Positions 24,702 to 32,348 of a stretch of 42,944 nucleotides of DNA are shown piece by piece (the first letter of the stretch is position 1; each line of letters begins with the position of its first letter). The DNA is from an uncultured Bacilli bacterium (GTDB taxonomy: Bacteria; Bacillota_I; Bacilli_A; RF39; UBA660): contig CAKORV010000006.1 of the NCBI GenBank assembly GCA_934101625.1, forward strand, positions 1-42,944. The letters are read 5' to 3'. Made by a program: the position numbers and the translations under genes. The notes under the pieces are model-generated. The model did not search any database, was not told where the DNA came from, and was given only the letters and a program-made list of their open reading frames with translations.

Positions 24702-25593
24702 ACTTATTCTTTTCTTTAGATTTTGTATCTTCAAATATTGATAGTATAGAAGCTATATTAGATAACTCGCTTGGTATAATTATTTTAGTCGCATTACCAT
24801 CTGCTACTTTAGCTAAGGCTTCTAGAGATTTAAGAGCGATTACAGATTTATCAGCACTTGCTTCTTTTAATAGTTCTATTCCTTTTGCTTCTGCTTCTTT
24901 AAGTTTTAATAAAGCTTCTGCTTCACCTTCAGCAATTTTTATTTGTGCTTCTTTTTTAGCTTCTGCCTTTAATATTGCACTTTCTTTTTCACCCTCGGCT
25001 AATAAAATGCTTGATTTCTTTTCACCTTCAGCTTGAAGAATTTTTTCTCTTCTTTCACGTTCTGCACGCATTTGCTTTTCCATTGCTTCTTGTATATCAT
25101 GAGGAGGCAATATATTTTTAACTTCAACTCTATTTACTTTAATTCCCCATGGATCTGTGGCTTCATCTAATATAATTCTCATTTTAGAATTGATTATATC
25201 TCTCGATGTTAAAGTTTGGTCTAACTCTAATTCACCAATAATATTTCTTAATGTAGTAGCTGTTAAAGTTTCAATCGCAGCAATTGGATGTTCTACTCCA
25301 TAAGTATATAATTTAGAATCAGTTACTTGTAAATATACAACTGTGTCTATTTGCATTGTTACATTATCTTTTGTTATAACTGGTTGTGGTGCAAAGTCAA
25401 GTACTTGTTCTTTAATACTAACAGTGTTTGATATTTTATCTACAAATGGTAACTTAACATGTAATCCATTTTCCCATGTAGTATAATAACTTCCTAATCT
25501 TTCTATAACATATCTTTTTGCTTGTGGTACAATTTTAATATTTGGTATAACCAAAATTCCTACTATAATTAATATAATAATTACTAATGTCAT
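24700..25593 (-). CDS. SPFH/band-7 (stomatin/QmcA-like) membrane protein
   Basis: 297 residues. One N-terminal membrane helix (about 2-20) is followed by the band-7 domain (about 22-180: VPQAKRYVIERLGSY...LPFVDKI, then DPWGIKVNRVEVK). A long Glu/Lys/Ala coiled coil (about 180-265) comes next, as in QmcA and stomatins. These proteins form membrane cages or scaffolds and often regulate proteases. The NfeD-like gene directly upstream, overlapping by one base, is the classic partner. The C-terminus TKIIIPSEL is also typical. Confidence 0.9.
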   Translation of the reverse strand: MTLVIIILIIVGILVIPNIKIVPQAKRYVIERLGSYYTTWENGLHVKLPFVDKISNTVSIKEQVLDFAPQPVITKDNVTMQIDTVVYLQVTDSKLYTYGVEHPIAAIETLTATTLRNIIGELELDQTLTSRDIINSKMRIILDEATDPWGIKVNRVEVKNILPPHDIQEAMEKQMRAERERREKILQAEGEKKSSILLAEGEKESAILKAEAKKEAQIKIAEGEAEALLKLKEAEAKGIELLKEASADKSVIALKSLEALAKVADGNATKIIIPSELSNIASILSIFEDTKSKEKNK

Positions 25594-26012
25594 TATTTAT
25601 CACTCCATTTCTCTACTTTTAATTTTGTACTATTAATTTCTAATACTTTTGCATAATCTCCAGCACTTAAAATTTCATCTGAAACTGCTGTCCATATTTT
25701 GCCATCAACTTTAACTTCTCCAATATCTTTAATATCTTTAGTAACCAAAGCTTTCATTCCTATTATTCTATCGATATTAGTACTCGTTTTCTTAACTTGT
25801 AATAGTTTTAAAAGATATTTTCTTGTTGTTATCATCAATACTATACCAAGTAAAACAAATATAATAAAACATAATTTAAAGTCAAGTCCTAGTACTTGTA
25901 ATATTAAACTTACTATAGCTGATGCAATAAACCATACAGATACTAATTCAACTGTAACAGCTTCAATAATACTTAAAATAACTATTATTCCAAGCCAAAT
26001 CCAAACTTCCAT
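25593..26012 (-). CDS. NfeD-like membrane protein (SPFH partner)
   Basis: 139 residues. Two or three membrane helices (about 3-75) precede a C-terminal OB-fold domain (about 80-139: IGMKALVTKDIKDIGEVKVDGKIWTAVSDE), the NfeD pattern, including the conserved G-V-DG--W block. It is the short form without the ClpP-like protease part. It partners the SPFH protein encoded just downstream. Ribosome site AAAGGATG; promoter at 26034-26062. Confidence 0.87.
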   Translation of the reverse strand: MEVWIWLGIIVILSIIEAVTVELVSVWFIASAIVSLILQVLGLDFKLCFIIFVLLGIVLMITTRKYLLKLLQVKKTSTNIDRIIGMKALVTKDIKDIGEVKVDGKIWTAVSDEILSAGDYAKVLEINSTKLKVEKWSDK

Positions 26013-26033
26013 AACTTCATCCTTTCTAACTAA

Positions 26034-26062
26034 ATTATATCAAACTCATTTTATGTTGTCAT
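26034..26062 (-). promoter_or_regulatory. Promoter of the NfeD-SPFH operon
   Basis: ATGACA (26062-26057), a 17-base spacer ending in TGA and TATAAT (26039-26034). The -35 overlaps the stop codon of the preceding gene. The 19 bases around the -10 are the same as at 1473-1491. Confidence 0.68.
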
Positions 26063-26436
26063 TAATATTTTCTTAAATATGGTATTCTTTTTAATTCATA
26101 TGATTTAGTATATCCTTGATTTCTTATTATACCTTCTAATACTTCATCAGTAAGTAAATAATCTAAATGATATTTACTATTCATATTAATACATATTTCA
26201 GGTATTACTACAACATCATATTCAACAATTATAGTTTTATCATATGACATAATTAATTCATCTGGTAATGTTAAACTTTCATAATTTTCTTTATATGTTT
26301 CAGAATAATTTAGTATTCTATTATATAAATTAGATTCTATATTTTGTTCATTATACTTTTTATATTTATAATGTATTACTCTAGAATATTTATTTAAATA
26401 TATTAAAAACATCTCTTCAATTTTAGATTTTTGCAT
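26062..26436 (-). CDS. Unknown 124-residue protein after mnmA
   Basis: Not recognised. The protein is soluble and Tyr-rich. The N-terminal half is helical and charged; the second half has predicted beta-strands (TIIVEYDVVVIPEICINM). It starts 16 bases after the mnmA stop with AAAGGGGG as ribosome site, so it is in the mnmA transcript. No metal or catalytic motif is visible. Confidence 0.6.
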   Translation of the reverse strand: MQKSKIEEMFLIYLNKYSRVIHYKYKKYNEQNIESNLYNRILNYSETYKENYESLTLPDELIMSYDKTIIVEYDVVVIPEICINMNSKYHLDYLLTDEVLEGIIRNQGYTKSYELKRIPYLRKY

Positions 26437-26451
26437 TCAACATTTCCCCCT

Positions 26452-27546
26452 TTACAAATACCATAACTTTTTACCATCTTTTTTGACAGTTTCAATTATA
26501 CCACCTGCGATCATTTCACTACCTAAATATATTACACAAGCTTGTCCTGGTGTAACAGCTTTAGCGCCACCTTCATATAAAAGTCTAACTTTATTATCTT
26601 CTAAATATTCAATAGTGACAGGTATATCTTCACCACGATATCTAAATTTACAAGTTGCAAAAGTAGGCTTTAAATCACTAATATAATTCATATCACTTAT
26701 AATTGCTTCATCAGTCATTAAATACTTATTATCATCTCCAAAAGCAACATAAAGTATATTCTTTTCAGTATCTTTACCACATACATAATGTCTTTTTTCA
26801 TCTCCAGAAAGACCAACATTTCTTCTTTGTCCGATAGTATAGTTAAATAAACCTTTATGTTTACCAATAACTTTAAGTGTATCTATATCTACTATATCTC
26901 CTTCTTTTCCTTTAAGATAGTTTTCTACAAATTGTTGGTAATGTCTTTCTCCAATAAAGCATATGCCTGTTGAATCTTTTTTAGTCGCTACTGGTAGATT
27001 TGCCTTAATGGCTATTTCTCTTACCTCGGGTTTTGTATAATCTCCAACTGGAAATAATATATCCTTAAATTCATCTCTTTTTACTTGACTTAAGAAATAA
27101 GTTTGATCTTTGTTATTATCTACTCCTCTTAATATTTTATTGCCTACATGTCTTGCATAATGTCCAGTCGCAATTAAATCAGCACCTAATTTTTTAGCTT
27201 CTTTCTTAAATAAATCAAATTTAATATATTTATTACACATAATATCTGGATTTGGAGTTCTACCTTTTTTTAGCTCACTTAAAAAATATGAAAATACTGT
27301 ATCCCAATATTCTTTAATAAAATCAACTCTATAAAGAGGTATACCTATATAATCACATACTTTTTTAGCATCTATAAAGTCTTGTTCTTGAGGACATATA
27401 CCATCAGTTATACCTTCAGGATCACTATTAATATTAGAATCCCAGTTTTTCATAAATAAACCAATAACTTCATATCCTTCTTTATCTAATAAATAAGCAG
27501 AAACAGCACTATCTACTCCTCCACTCATACCTACTACAACTTTCAT
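26452..27546 (-). CDS. mnmA: tRNA-specific 2-thiouridylase MnmA
   Basis: Makes s2U34 in tRNA-Lys, -Glu and -Gln using activated sulfur and ATP. 364 residues from the ATG at 27546, which has AAGGTG six bases upstream (the GTG at 27555 lies in that site). The ATP PP-loop is GMSGGVDSAVSAYLL (residues 6-20). The two catalytic Cys are visible in PDIMCNKYIKF (about 102) and STGICFIGER (about 200). The C-terminal beta-barrel contains GQRRNVGL and TPGQACVIYLG. Confidence 0.95.
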   Translation of the reverse strand: MKVVVGMSGGVDSAVSAYLLDKEGYEVIGLFMKNWDSNINSDPEGITDGICPQEQDFIDAKKVCDYIGIPLYRVDFIKEYWDTVFSYFLSELKKGRTPNPDIMCNKYIKFDLFKKEAKKLGADLIATGHYARHVGNKILRGVDNNKDQTYFLSQVKRDEFKDILFPVGDYTKPEVREIAIKANLPVATKKDSTGICFIGERHYQQFVENYLKGKEGDIVDIDTLKVIGKHKGLFNYTIGQRRNVGLSGDEKRHYVCGKDTEKNILYVAFGDDNKYLMTDEAIISDMNYISDLKPTFATCKFRYRGEDIPVTIEYLEDNKVRLLYEGGAKAVTPGQACVIYLGSEMIAGGIIETVKKDGKKLWYL

Positions 27547-27569
27547 TTTAATCACCTTTAATACTTGCT

Positions 27570-27598
27570 ATTATACAATATTTTGTACAAAATGTCTA
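27570..27598 (-). promoter_or_regulatory. mnmA promoter with a perfect palindrome in the spacer
   Basis: TAGACA (27598-27593), 17 bases and TATAAT (27575-27570). The spacer is occupied by ATTTTGTACAAAAT (27580-27593), a perfect 14-base palindrome placed exactly where a repressor would block polymerase. Confidence 0.65.
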
Positions 27599-28186
27599 TA
27601 TAACGAGTCTCATAATAATTGAATTAAGGTATATTTCTAATAGAGATGAAATTAATGTAATAAATAAAGCTCCCATAAAAAGTATTAATATCTTTTCAGT
27701 AAATAATCTGATATTAATATTTTCTTTATTTTTATATGCATTAAATAATTTAAATGCAAACTTTATCATAATGCTAGAATATATAATTATAAGTAGATTC
27801 ATAAGAAGTTGATGAGGTATAAGTACCAATAAACTATAGAATATACCTTTAAATTTAAAAGTAAGTATGATACTAGACATCAAAAATCCAATAAGAAAAC
27901 CTTTATAGAAATTAACAAAATAAGTTAAAGGACATAATACAAATACTATATTAGATACTAATATGATAGTTATATAAGTTATATTATTTTTAAAACTATT
28001 TATTAAATTATCTAATCCTATTATTTTATTATCTTTAAATAAATTAAAATACTCTTCTATCTCATTTTTAATAATTAGTTTATCTAATTTATTAGTTAAG
28101 ATTAGAAATAAAATACCTCCAATAAAACCTAATACAAATACTATTACTAATGTTTTTATAATTCTTTTATCAATTAATTTTTTCAT
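27596..28186 (-). CDS. spoIIM: SpoIIM/DUF95-family membrane protein
   Basis: 196 residues with five hydrophobic segments (about 10-30, 70-92, 94-115, 117-150, 168-190). The pattern FYKGFLIGFLMSSIILTFKFKGIFYSLLVLIPHQLLMN fits the SpoIIM family, whose core is a gate-like membrane bundle; in B. subtilis SpoIIM works in the engulfment complex. The family also occurs in non-sporulating bacteria, so sporulation is not implied. No Shine-Dalgarno precedes the ATG and the -10 ends five bases before it, so the mRNA may be leaderless. Confidence 0.78.
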   Translation of the reverse strand: MKKLIDKRIIKTLVIVFVLGFIGGILFLILTNKLDKLIIKNEIEEYFNLFKDNKIIGLDNLINSFKNNITYITIILVSNIVFVLCPLTYFVNFYKGFLIGFLMSSIILTFKFKGIFYSLLVLIPHQLLMNLLIIIYSSIMIKFAFKLFNAYKNKENINIRLFTEKILILFMGALFITLISSLLEIYLNSIIMRLVI

Positions 28187-28191
28187 AGTAA

Positions 28192-28220
28192 AGTATATTA
28201 AGGTATTTCTTTTTTATGAA
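28192..28220 (-). promoter_or_regulatory. Possible leaderless promoter of spoIIM
   Basis: TTCATA (28220-28215), 17 bases and TATACT (28197-28192) on the minus strand. The predicted transcription start coincides with the ATG. Confidence 0.45.
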
Positions 28221-28228
28221 ATATTTTG

Positions 28229-28234
28229 TATAAT
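28229..28234 (+). promoter_or_regulatory. -10 element of the 34-residue peptide gene
   Basis: TATAAT at 28229-28234, without a clear -35. AGGTGA (28241-28246) follows as ribosome site. Confidence 0.5.
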
Positions 28235-28254
28235 TATTTTAGGTGAATTAGTAA

Positions 28255-28359
28255 ATGAAAAAGAAAACAAAGAAAAAAGTACTTAAAGTACTAATTTGGT
28301 TACTTGTTTTAGTTTTACTTGCAAGTAGTGTTGGTGGTTTATTAAGTATGATTTTATAG
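28255..28359 (+). CDS. 34-residue single-span membrane peptide (DUF4044-like)
   Basis: ATG at 28255, stop TAG at 28357, ribosome site AGGTGA eight bases upstream, -10 upstream and a terminator right at the stop. These signals make the gene convincing despite its length. The peptide begins MKKKTKKKVLK and continues as one hydrophobic helix (VLIWLLVLVLLASSVGGLL), so the basic end stays inside. It resembles the DUF4044 class of tiny Firmicutes membrane peptides (family recalled). Function unknown. It lies alone between two minus-strand operons. Confidence 0.75.
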   Translation: MKKKTKKKVLKVLIWLLVLVLLASSVGGLLSMIL

Positions 28360-28383
28360 ATAGTCTTAGAGCTATCTTTTTTT
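28358..28383 (+). terminator. Terminator of the 34-residue peptide gene
   Basis: AGATAG (28358-28363) pairs with CTATCT (28372-28377), followed by a T run. Confidence 0.75.
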
Positions 28384-28386
28384 ATG

Positions 28387-28414
28387 CAAAAAGCAAGAAT
28401 TATTCATTCTCGCT
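28387..28414 (-). terminator. Terminator of the tex-uppS operon
   Basis: On the minus strand AGCGAGAAT (28414-28406) pairs with ATTCTTGCT (28400-28392) with one G-T, followed by T residues. The uppS stop codon lies inside the hairpin. Confidence 0.7.
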
Positions 28415-29116
28415 TATTCCTCCAAATCTTCTATCTCTTTTATTATATATATCCAAAGATTTATCAAATTCTGATTCGTTAAAATCAGGAAAATAAACCT
28501 TAGGAAAATACATTTCTGCATATGCTAGTTGATATAACATAAAGTTAGATACTCTAACCTCTCCACTTGTTCTAATGAGAAAATCTATATCAGGTAAATC
28601 ATTATACAAATTTTCTTTAAATAATTCTTCTGTAATATCTTCTATATTAATTATACCCTTAAGAGTGGCATTAACTAATTTTTTAGTTGTATCTATTATT
28701 TCTGCTCTTCCACCATAATTTAAACATATATTAAATATTTTACCAGTATTATCCTTAGTCATATTAGCTAATTCTTGCATTGAATCATATACTGAATCTT
28801 TAAGAGGCTCTTTTCTACCTGAAAATACGACTTTTATATTATTTTCATTAAATTCATCAATATATTTTCTAAACTCATTAGTAAAAAGTTTCATTAAATA
28901 ATTGACTTCTTCATCACTTCTTTTAAAATTCTCTGTAGAAAATGCAAATACACTTAAAACATTAACTCCTTTTCTAAAGGCATACTTAGTTAATTTAATT
29001 AAATTATCTGCCCCTTTTCTATGTCCTTCACTTCTTTTTAAACCTTTTTCTTTTGCCCATCTTCCATTACCATCAAGTATAATTCCTACATGATTTGGTA
29101 TTTTATAATCATTCAT
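28400..29116 (-). CDS. uppS: Isoprenyl transferase (undecaprenyl diphosphate synthase)
   Basis: Builds the C55 lipid carrier for peptidoglycan from FPP and IPP. 238 residues. ILDGNGRWAKEKGL (residues 13-26) carries the Mg-binding Asp. FAFSTENFKR and DIDFLIRTSGEVRVSNFMLYQ, with the Arg-x-Ser-Gly pyrophosphate site, are intact. It starts two bases after the tex stop, so it depends on tex transcription. It is far from its usual neighbour cdsA. Confidence 0.94.
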   Translation of the reverse strand: MNDYKIPNHVGIILDGNGRWAKEKGLKRSEGHRKGADNLIKLTKYAFRKGVNVLSVFAFSTENFKRSDEEVNYLMKLFTNEFRKYIDEFNENNIKVVFSGRKEPLKDSVYDSMQELANMTKDNTGKIFNICLNYGGRAEIIDTTKKLVNATLKGIINIEDITEELFKENLYNDLPDIDFLIRTSGEVRVSNFMLYQLAYAEMYFPKVYFPDFNESEFDKSLDIYNKRDRRFGGISENE

Positions 29117-29118
29117 AT

Positions 29119-31245
29119 TTACTCCTTAATTAAGCTTAGATTAACCTTTTGCTTGTCTAAATCAATTTTATCTACATAACACTTTACTATTTCTCCAACA
29201 CTTAATACTTCGTTAGGATCTTTAACGAATGTTTTACTCATCTTAGAAATATGTATAAGTGCATCATCATGAAGTCCTATATCTATAAATGCTCCAAAAG
29301 AAGCAACATTTCTTACAGTACCTTCTAATTCCATACCTACTCTTAAATCTTCTATCTTTAAAATATCACTTTTTAATATAGGAGACTCTAATTCATCTCT
29401 TGGATCAAGTCCAGGACTTATTAATTCCTTAATTATATCATCAACTAAATATATGCTTATATTAGTATTTTTAGAAATCTCTTCATGATTAGCATTCTCT
29501 AAAACTTCTTTAAATCTATCTGTTTGGATATCTTTTTCATCTAAATTTAAATAATCTAATAGAATTTTAGCATCTTTATAATTATCAGGATGTATTCCAG
29601 TATTATCTAAAGGATTTATTCCATTAGGTATTCTTAAAAAGCCTACTGCTTGTTCATATTGTTTATCAGTTATGCCCTTTAAATCTTTTAATGATTCTCT
29701 AGTTTTAAAATTATTCTTAGTTTTATAGTCCATTATTGCATCTATTGCTTTTTTATTAAGTCCACTTATATATTTAAGAATACTTTTACTAGCTGTATTA
29801 ATATTTACTCCAACTTTATTAACTATCTTCATAACAGAATAATCTAGTGATTCACTTAGTTCTTTTTGACTAACATCATATTGATATTCACCAACACCAA
29901 TACTTTTAGCATCTATTTTAACTAGTTCTGATAATGGATCTTGAATACGCCTACCTATACTAATTGCACTTCTTTTTTCAACAGTTAAGTCTGGAAATTC
30001 TTCAATAGCAAGTTTACTAGCAGAATAAATACTTGCTCCTGCTTCACTTACTATAGTATATTTAACATCAAGTCCCTTAATTGTAGATGATACAAAAGCT
30101 TCACTTTCTCTAGAGGCAGTACCATTACCTATAGCAATTAATTTAATATTATATTTATCTATAAGTGTTCTTAATACTTTAGCACTACCTACAAGGTCAT
30201 TCTTAGGCTCATTTGGGTATATTACTTCTATATCTAATAAGTTACCTAATTCATCTATAACTGCAAGTTTACAACCTGTTCTAAATGCTGGATCAAAACC
30301 TAATACTCTTCTTCCTTTAATAGGTCTAGTTAAAAGTAAATTTTCTAAATTATTTTGGAATGTCTTTATAGCTTTTTCTTCACTCATTTCTGTCTTTTCA
30401 CTACGAATTTCTCTTTCAATACTAGGTAATATAAGTCTTTTTAGAGAGTCTTTGATAGCATTATTAACTATTTCTACTACATATGAATCTTTATTCTTAA
30501 TTATCTTATTACTTAAAAATTCTATAATTTTATCTGTATCATAATCAATATTTACAGTAATAATCTTTTCTTTTTCTGCACGATTAATTGCTAAACATCT
30601 ATAATGCTTTAAATACTTAATACTTTCACTAAAGTCATAATACATTTCATAAGTTCTATTAGTATCAGTATTATCTTTTTTAACTTTAGTTTTAATTACA
30701 CCATTGTTATATATATAATTTCTTATCCATTTTCTATAATATGCATTATCACTAATCCATTCACTTATTATATAACCTGCATTTTCTAAAGCAACACTAA
30801 ATTCCATATTATATCCACTAGCAAGACTTTCTAATGAGCCTTTAGTTGGAAATGACATAATCTTTTTAGCAAGAGGCTCTAATCCCATTTTAATAGCTTC
30901 ACTAGCTTTAGTCTTTTTCTTTTCTTTAAAAGGTCTATATAAATCTTCTACTTCACTAAGTTTACTAGCATTCATTATATTAGTCCTTAATTCATCAGTA
31001 AGTAGTCCTTTTTCATCTATTAGACCTATAACTGCTTCTTTTCTTTCTAATAAGTTTAATCCTTTTTTATATTCATCACTTATAGATTTAATTTGTTCTT
31101 CATTTAAATTTTCAGTTACTTCTTTTCTATATCTTGCGATAAATGGAATAGTACATCCACTTTCTAATAATTCTAATGTTTTAATTATTCTATTTTTACT
31201 TATATTAAGTTCTTCACTTAAACTATTTATTATTTCCTCTTTCAT
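29119..31245 (-). CDS. tex: Tex-family RNA-binding transcription accessory protein
   Basis: 708 residues. The order is an N-terminal helical Tex domain (SGCTIPFIARYRKEVT near residue 30), a YqgF/RNase-H-like domain (RRVLGFDPAFRTGCKLAVID near 315), helix-hairpin-helix units (about 485-560: VNINTASKSILKYISGLN) and a C-terminal S1 domain (about 636-706: GMELEGTVRNVASFGAFIDIG). Tex binds RNA and polymerase and supports viability under stress. The ribosome site is GAGG before the ATG, and it leads uppS. Confidence 0.94.
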   Translation of the reverse strand: MKEEIINSLSEELNISKNRIIKTLELLESGCTIPFIARYRKEVTENLNEEQIKSISDEYKKGLNLLERKEAVIGLIDEKGLLTDELRTNIMNASKLSEVEDLYRPFKEKKKTKASEAIKMGLEPLAKKIMSFPTKGSLESLASGYNMEFSVALENAGYIISEWISDNAYYRKWIRNYIYNNGVIKTKVKKDNTDTNRTYEMYYDFSESIKYLKHYRCLAINRAEKEKIITVNIDYDTDKIIEFLSNKIIKNKDSYVVEIVNNAIKDSLKRLILPSIEREIRSEKTEMSEEKAIKTFQNNLENLLLTRPIKGRRVLGFDPAFRTGCKLAVIDELGNLLDIEVIYPNEPKNDLVGSAKVLRTLIDKYNIKLIAIGNGTASRESEAFVSSTIKGLDVKYTIVSEAGASIYSASKLAIEEFPDLTVEKRSAISIGRRIQDPLSELVKIDAKSIGVGEYQYDVSQKELSESLDYSVMKIVNKVGVNINTASKSILKYISGLNKKAIDAIMDYKTKNNFKTRESLKDLKGITDKQYEQAVGFLRIPNGINPLDNTGIHPDNYKDAKILLDYLNLDEKDIQTDRFKEVLENANHEEISKNTNISIYLVDDIIKELISPGLDPRDELESPILKSDILKIEDLRVGMELEGTVRNVASFGAFIDIGLHDDALIHISKMSKTFVKDPNEVLSVGEIVKCYVDKIDLDKQKVNLSLIKE

Positions 31246-31263
31246 TTTAATACCTCAATAACT

Positions 31264-31292
31264 ATTATATATTAGTTATATGATTAATTCAA
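31264..31292 (-). promoter_or_regulatory. tex promoter
   Basis: TTGAAT (31292-31287), 17 bases and TATAAT (31269-31264). A dyad ATAACT/AGTTAT (31257-31278) spans the -10. Confidence 0.65.
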
Positions 31293-31313
31293 TTTTAGAT
31301 TGACAAAAGTGTA

Positions 31314-31350
31314 AAGAAAAAACAAGATTTATTTAGTGTTATCTTGTTTT
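31314..31350 (-). terminator. Terminator of the XRE gene at 31329
   Basis: AAAACAAGAT and ATCTTGTTTT (31350-31341 with 31328-31319) form a 10-bp stem, ending in T residues on the minus strand. The stop codon is in the loop. Confidence 0.75.
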
Positions 31351-31907
31351 AATTTAAGCAATACTGGATTTCTAAATACTTTATTATCGTATGTAAATTT
31401 ATTAGTATTAATGTCACTTGGTAATTCTACTACTAATAATTTCCAATCTTTTATATTAACTAGTAATTTCATCTCATCTTTAATAACTAAATAATATGGA
31501 GATAAGTCACTTGCATTTTTAATTAAGCCATAATTTCCACCACTTAGAATATCTAATGTTCCTTCTAATTTATTTAATTTATTAGAAATGGTTAATACAT
31601 AGATTTCCCAAGGTTCATCATAATATTCTTTTAGTATTTCATAATATGAAGTAAGTTTATTTTTATATTTACTTTTATCAAGTGTAATATTTAATGTTAC
31701 TTGTGGTAAACTTTCGTTACTAAGTAAATAATCTACAGAAACTCCAAATAACTTTGATAAAGCCTGTAAATTACTTATATCAGGTATACCAGAATCACTT
31801 TCCCATTTAGTAATAGCTTGTCTTGACACATTCATAATCTCAGCTAGTTTATCTTGAGAAATGCCTAATCTCTTTCTTGAATTTTTAATTTTACTTCCTA
31901 GTGTCAC
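31329..31907 (-). CDS. XRE-family transcriptional regulator
   Basis: 192 residues. The HTH (about 5-62) is textbook: LGISQDKLAEIMNVSRQAITKWESDSGIPDISNLQALSKLFGVSVDYLL. The C-terminal 125 residues form an unfamiliar alpha/beta domain, perhaps a ligand sensor. Start is GTG at 31907 with GGGAGTGAT upstream. TATAAT at 31936-31931 is a likely -10. It is monocistronic; targets unknown. Confidence 0.85.
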   Translation of the reverse strand: MTLGSKIKNSRKRLGISQDKLAEIMNVSRQAITKWESDSGIPDISNLQALSKLFGVSVDYLLSNESLPQVTLNITLDKSKYKNKLTSYYEILKEYYDEPWEIYVLTISNKLNKLEGTLDILSGGNYGLIKNASDLSPYYLVIKDEMKLLVNIKDWKLLVVELPSDINTNKFTYDNKVFRNPVLLKLKQDNTK

Positions 31908-31979
31908 AATATCACTCCCTTCAATTACAAATTATACTATATAACCCTAATTATTACTAGCAACGTTCTGTAGCAAAAG

Positions 31980-32000
31980 AAAAAGAGATTATTCATCTCT
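31980..32000 (-). terminator. Terminator of the 71-residue gene
   Basis: AGAGAT/ATCTCT (32000-31995 with 31989-31984), five-base loop, then T residues on the minus strand, four bases after the stop. Confidence 0.7.
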
Positions 32001-32003
32001 CAT

Positions 32004-32219
32004 TTAACATCTTTTTGTTCTTCTTTGAATATTACTATCTACATAGTTTTCATAACTTTCAGCTCTTTTATTTACATACGTCACATGTCCATCATTATAT
32101 TCTTTTGGAACTCCAGTCACCACAATTGCTCTGCGATAAGAATCCTCATTAAATCCGCAAATAACCCTTTTTGACTGTATATGTTTCTTTATTAACAATA
32201 AATAGTCTTTTTCAGTCAT
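32004..32219 (-). CDS. Unknown 71-residue basic protein
   Basis: Starts at the ATG at 32219, directly after AAGGAGGGG; a longer frame to 32252 would run through the promoter. The peptide is basic and soluble: a helix (EKDYLLLIKKHIQSKR), short strands (RRAIVVTGVP) and an Arg/Lys tail ending TKRC. No family is recognised. A strong promoter with nested inverted repeats suggests tight regulation. Confidence 0.65.
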   Translation of the reverse strand: MTEKDYLLLIKKHIQSKRVICGFNEDSYRRAIVVTGVPKEYNDGHVTYVNKRAESYENYVDSNIQRRTKRC

Positions 32220-32231
32220 AAACCCCTCCTT

Positions 32232-32263
32232 AATAGTTACATATTGTAACACAAATAACTATT
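32232..32263. promoter_or_regulatory. Nested inverted repeats over the promoter of the 71-residue gene
   Basis: AATAGTTA (32232-32239) mirrors TAACTATT (32256-32263). Inside, GTTAC (32236-32240) mirrors GTAAC (32246-32250). The -10 lies within. Confidence 0.5.
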
Positions 32264-32271
32264 GTTGTCAA
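32243..32271 (-). promoter_or_regulatory. Promoter of the 71-residue gene
   Basis: TTGACA (32271-32266), a 17-base spacer ending in TGT and TACAAT (32248-32243): close to consensus. Confidence 0.8.
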
Positions 32272-32327
32272 ATTTGGCATATCACTGATTTATGACAATA
32301 GTAGTATTTTAAAAATAATATCACAAT

Positions 32328-32348
32328 CAAAAAGAGATTACTCATCTC
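32328..32348 (-). terminator. Terminator of the SpoIVB-like gene
   Basis: GAGAT/ATCTC (32348-32344 with 32338-32334) then T residues on the minus strand. It includes the stop codon. Confidence 0.6.
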
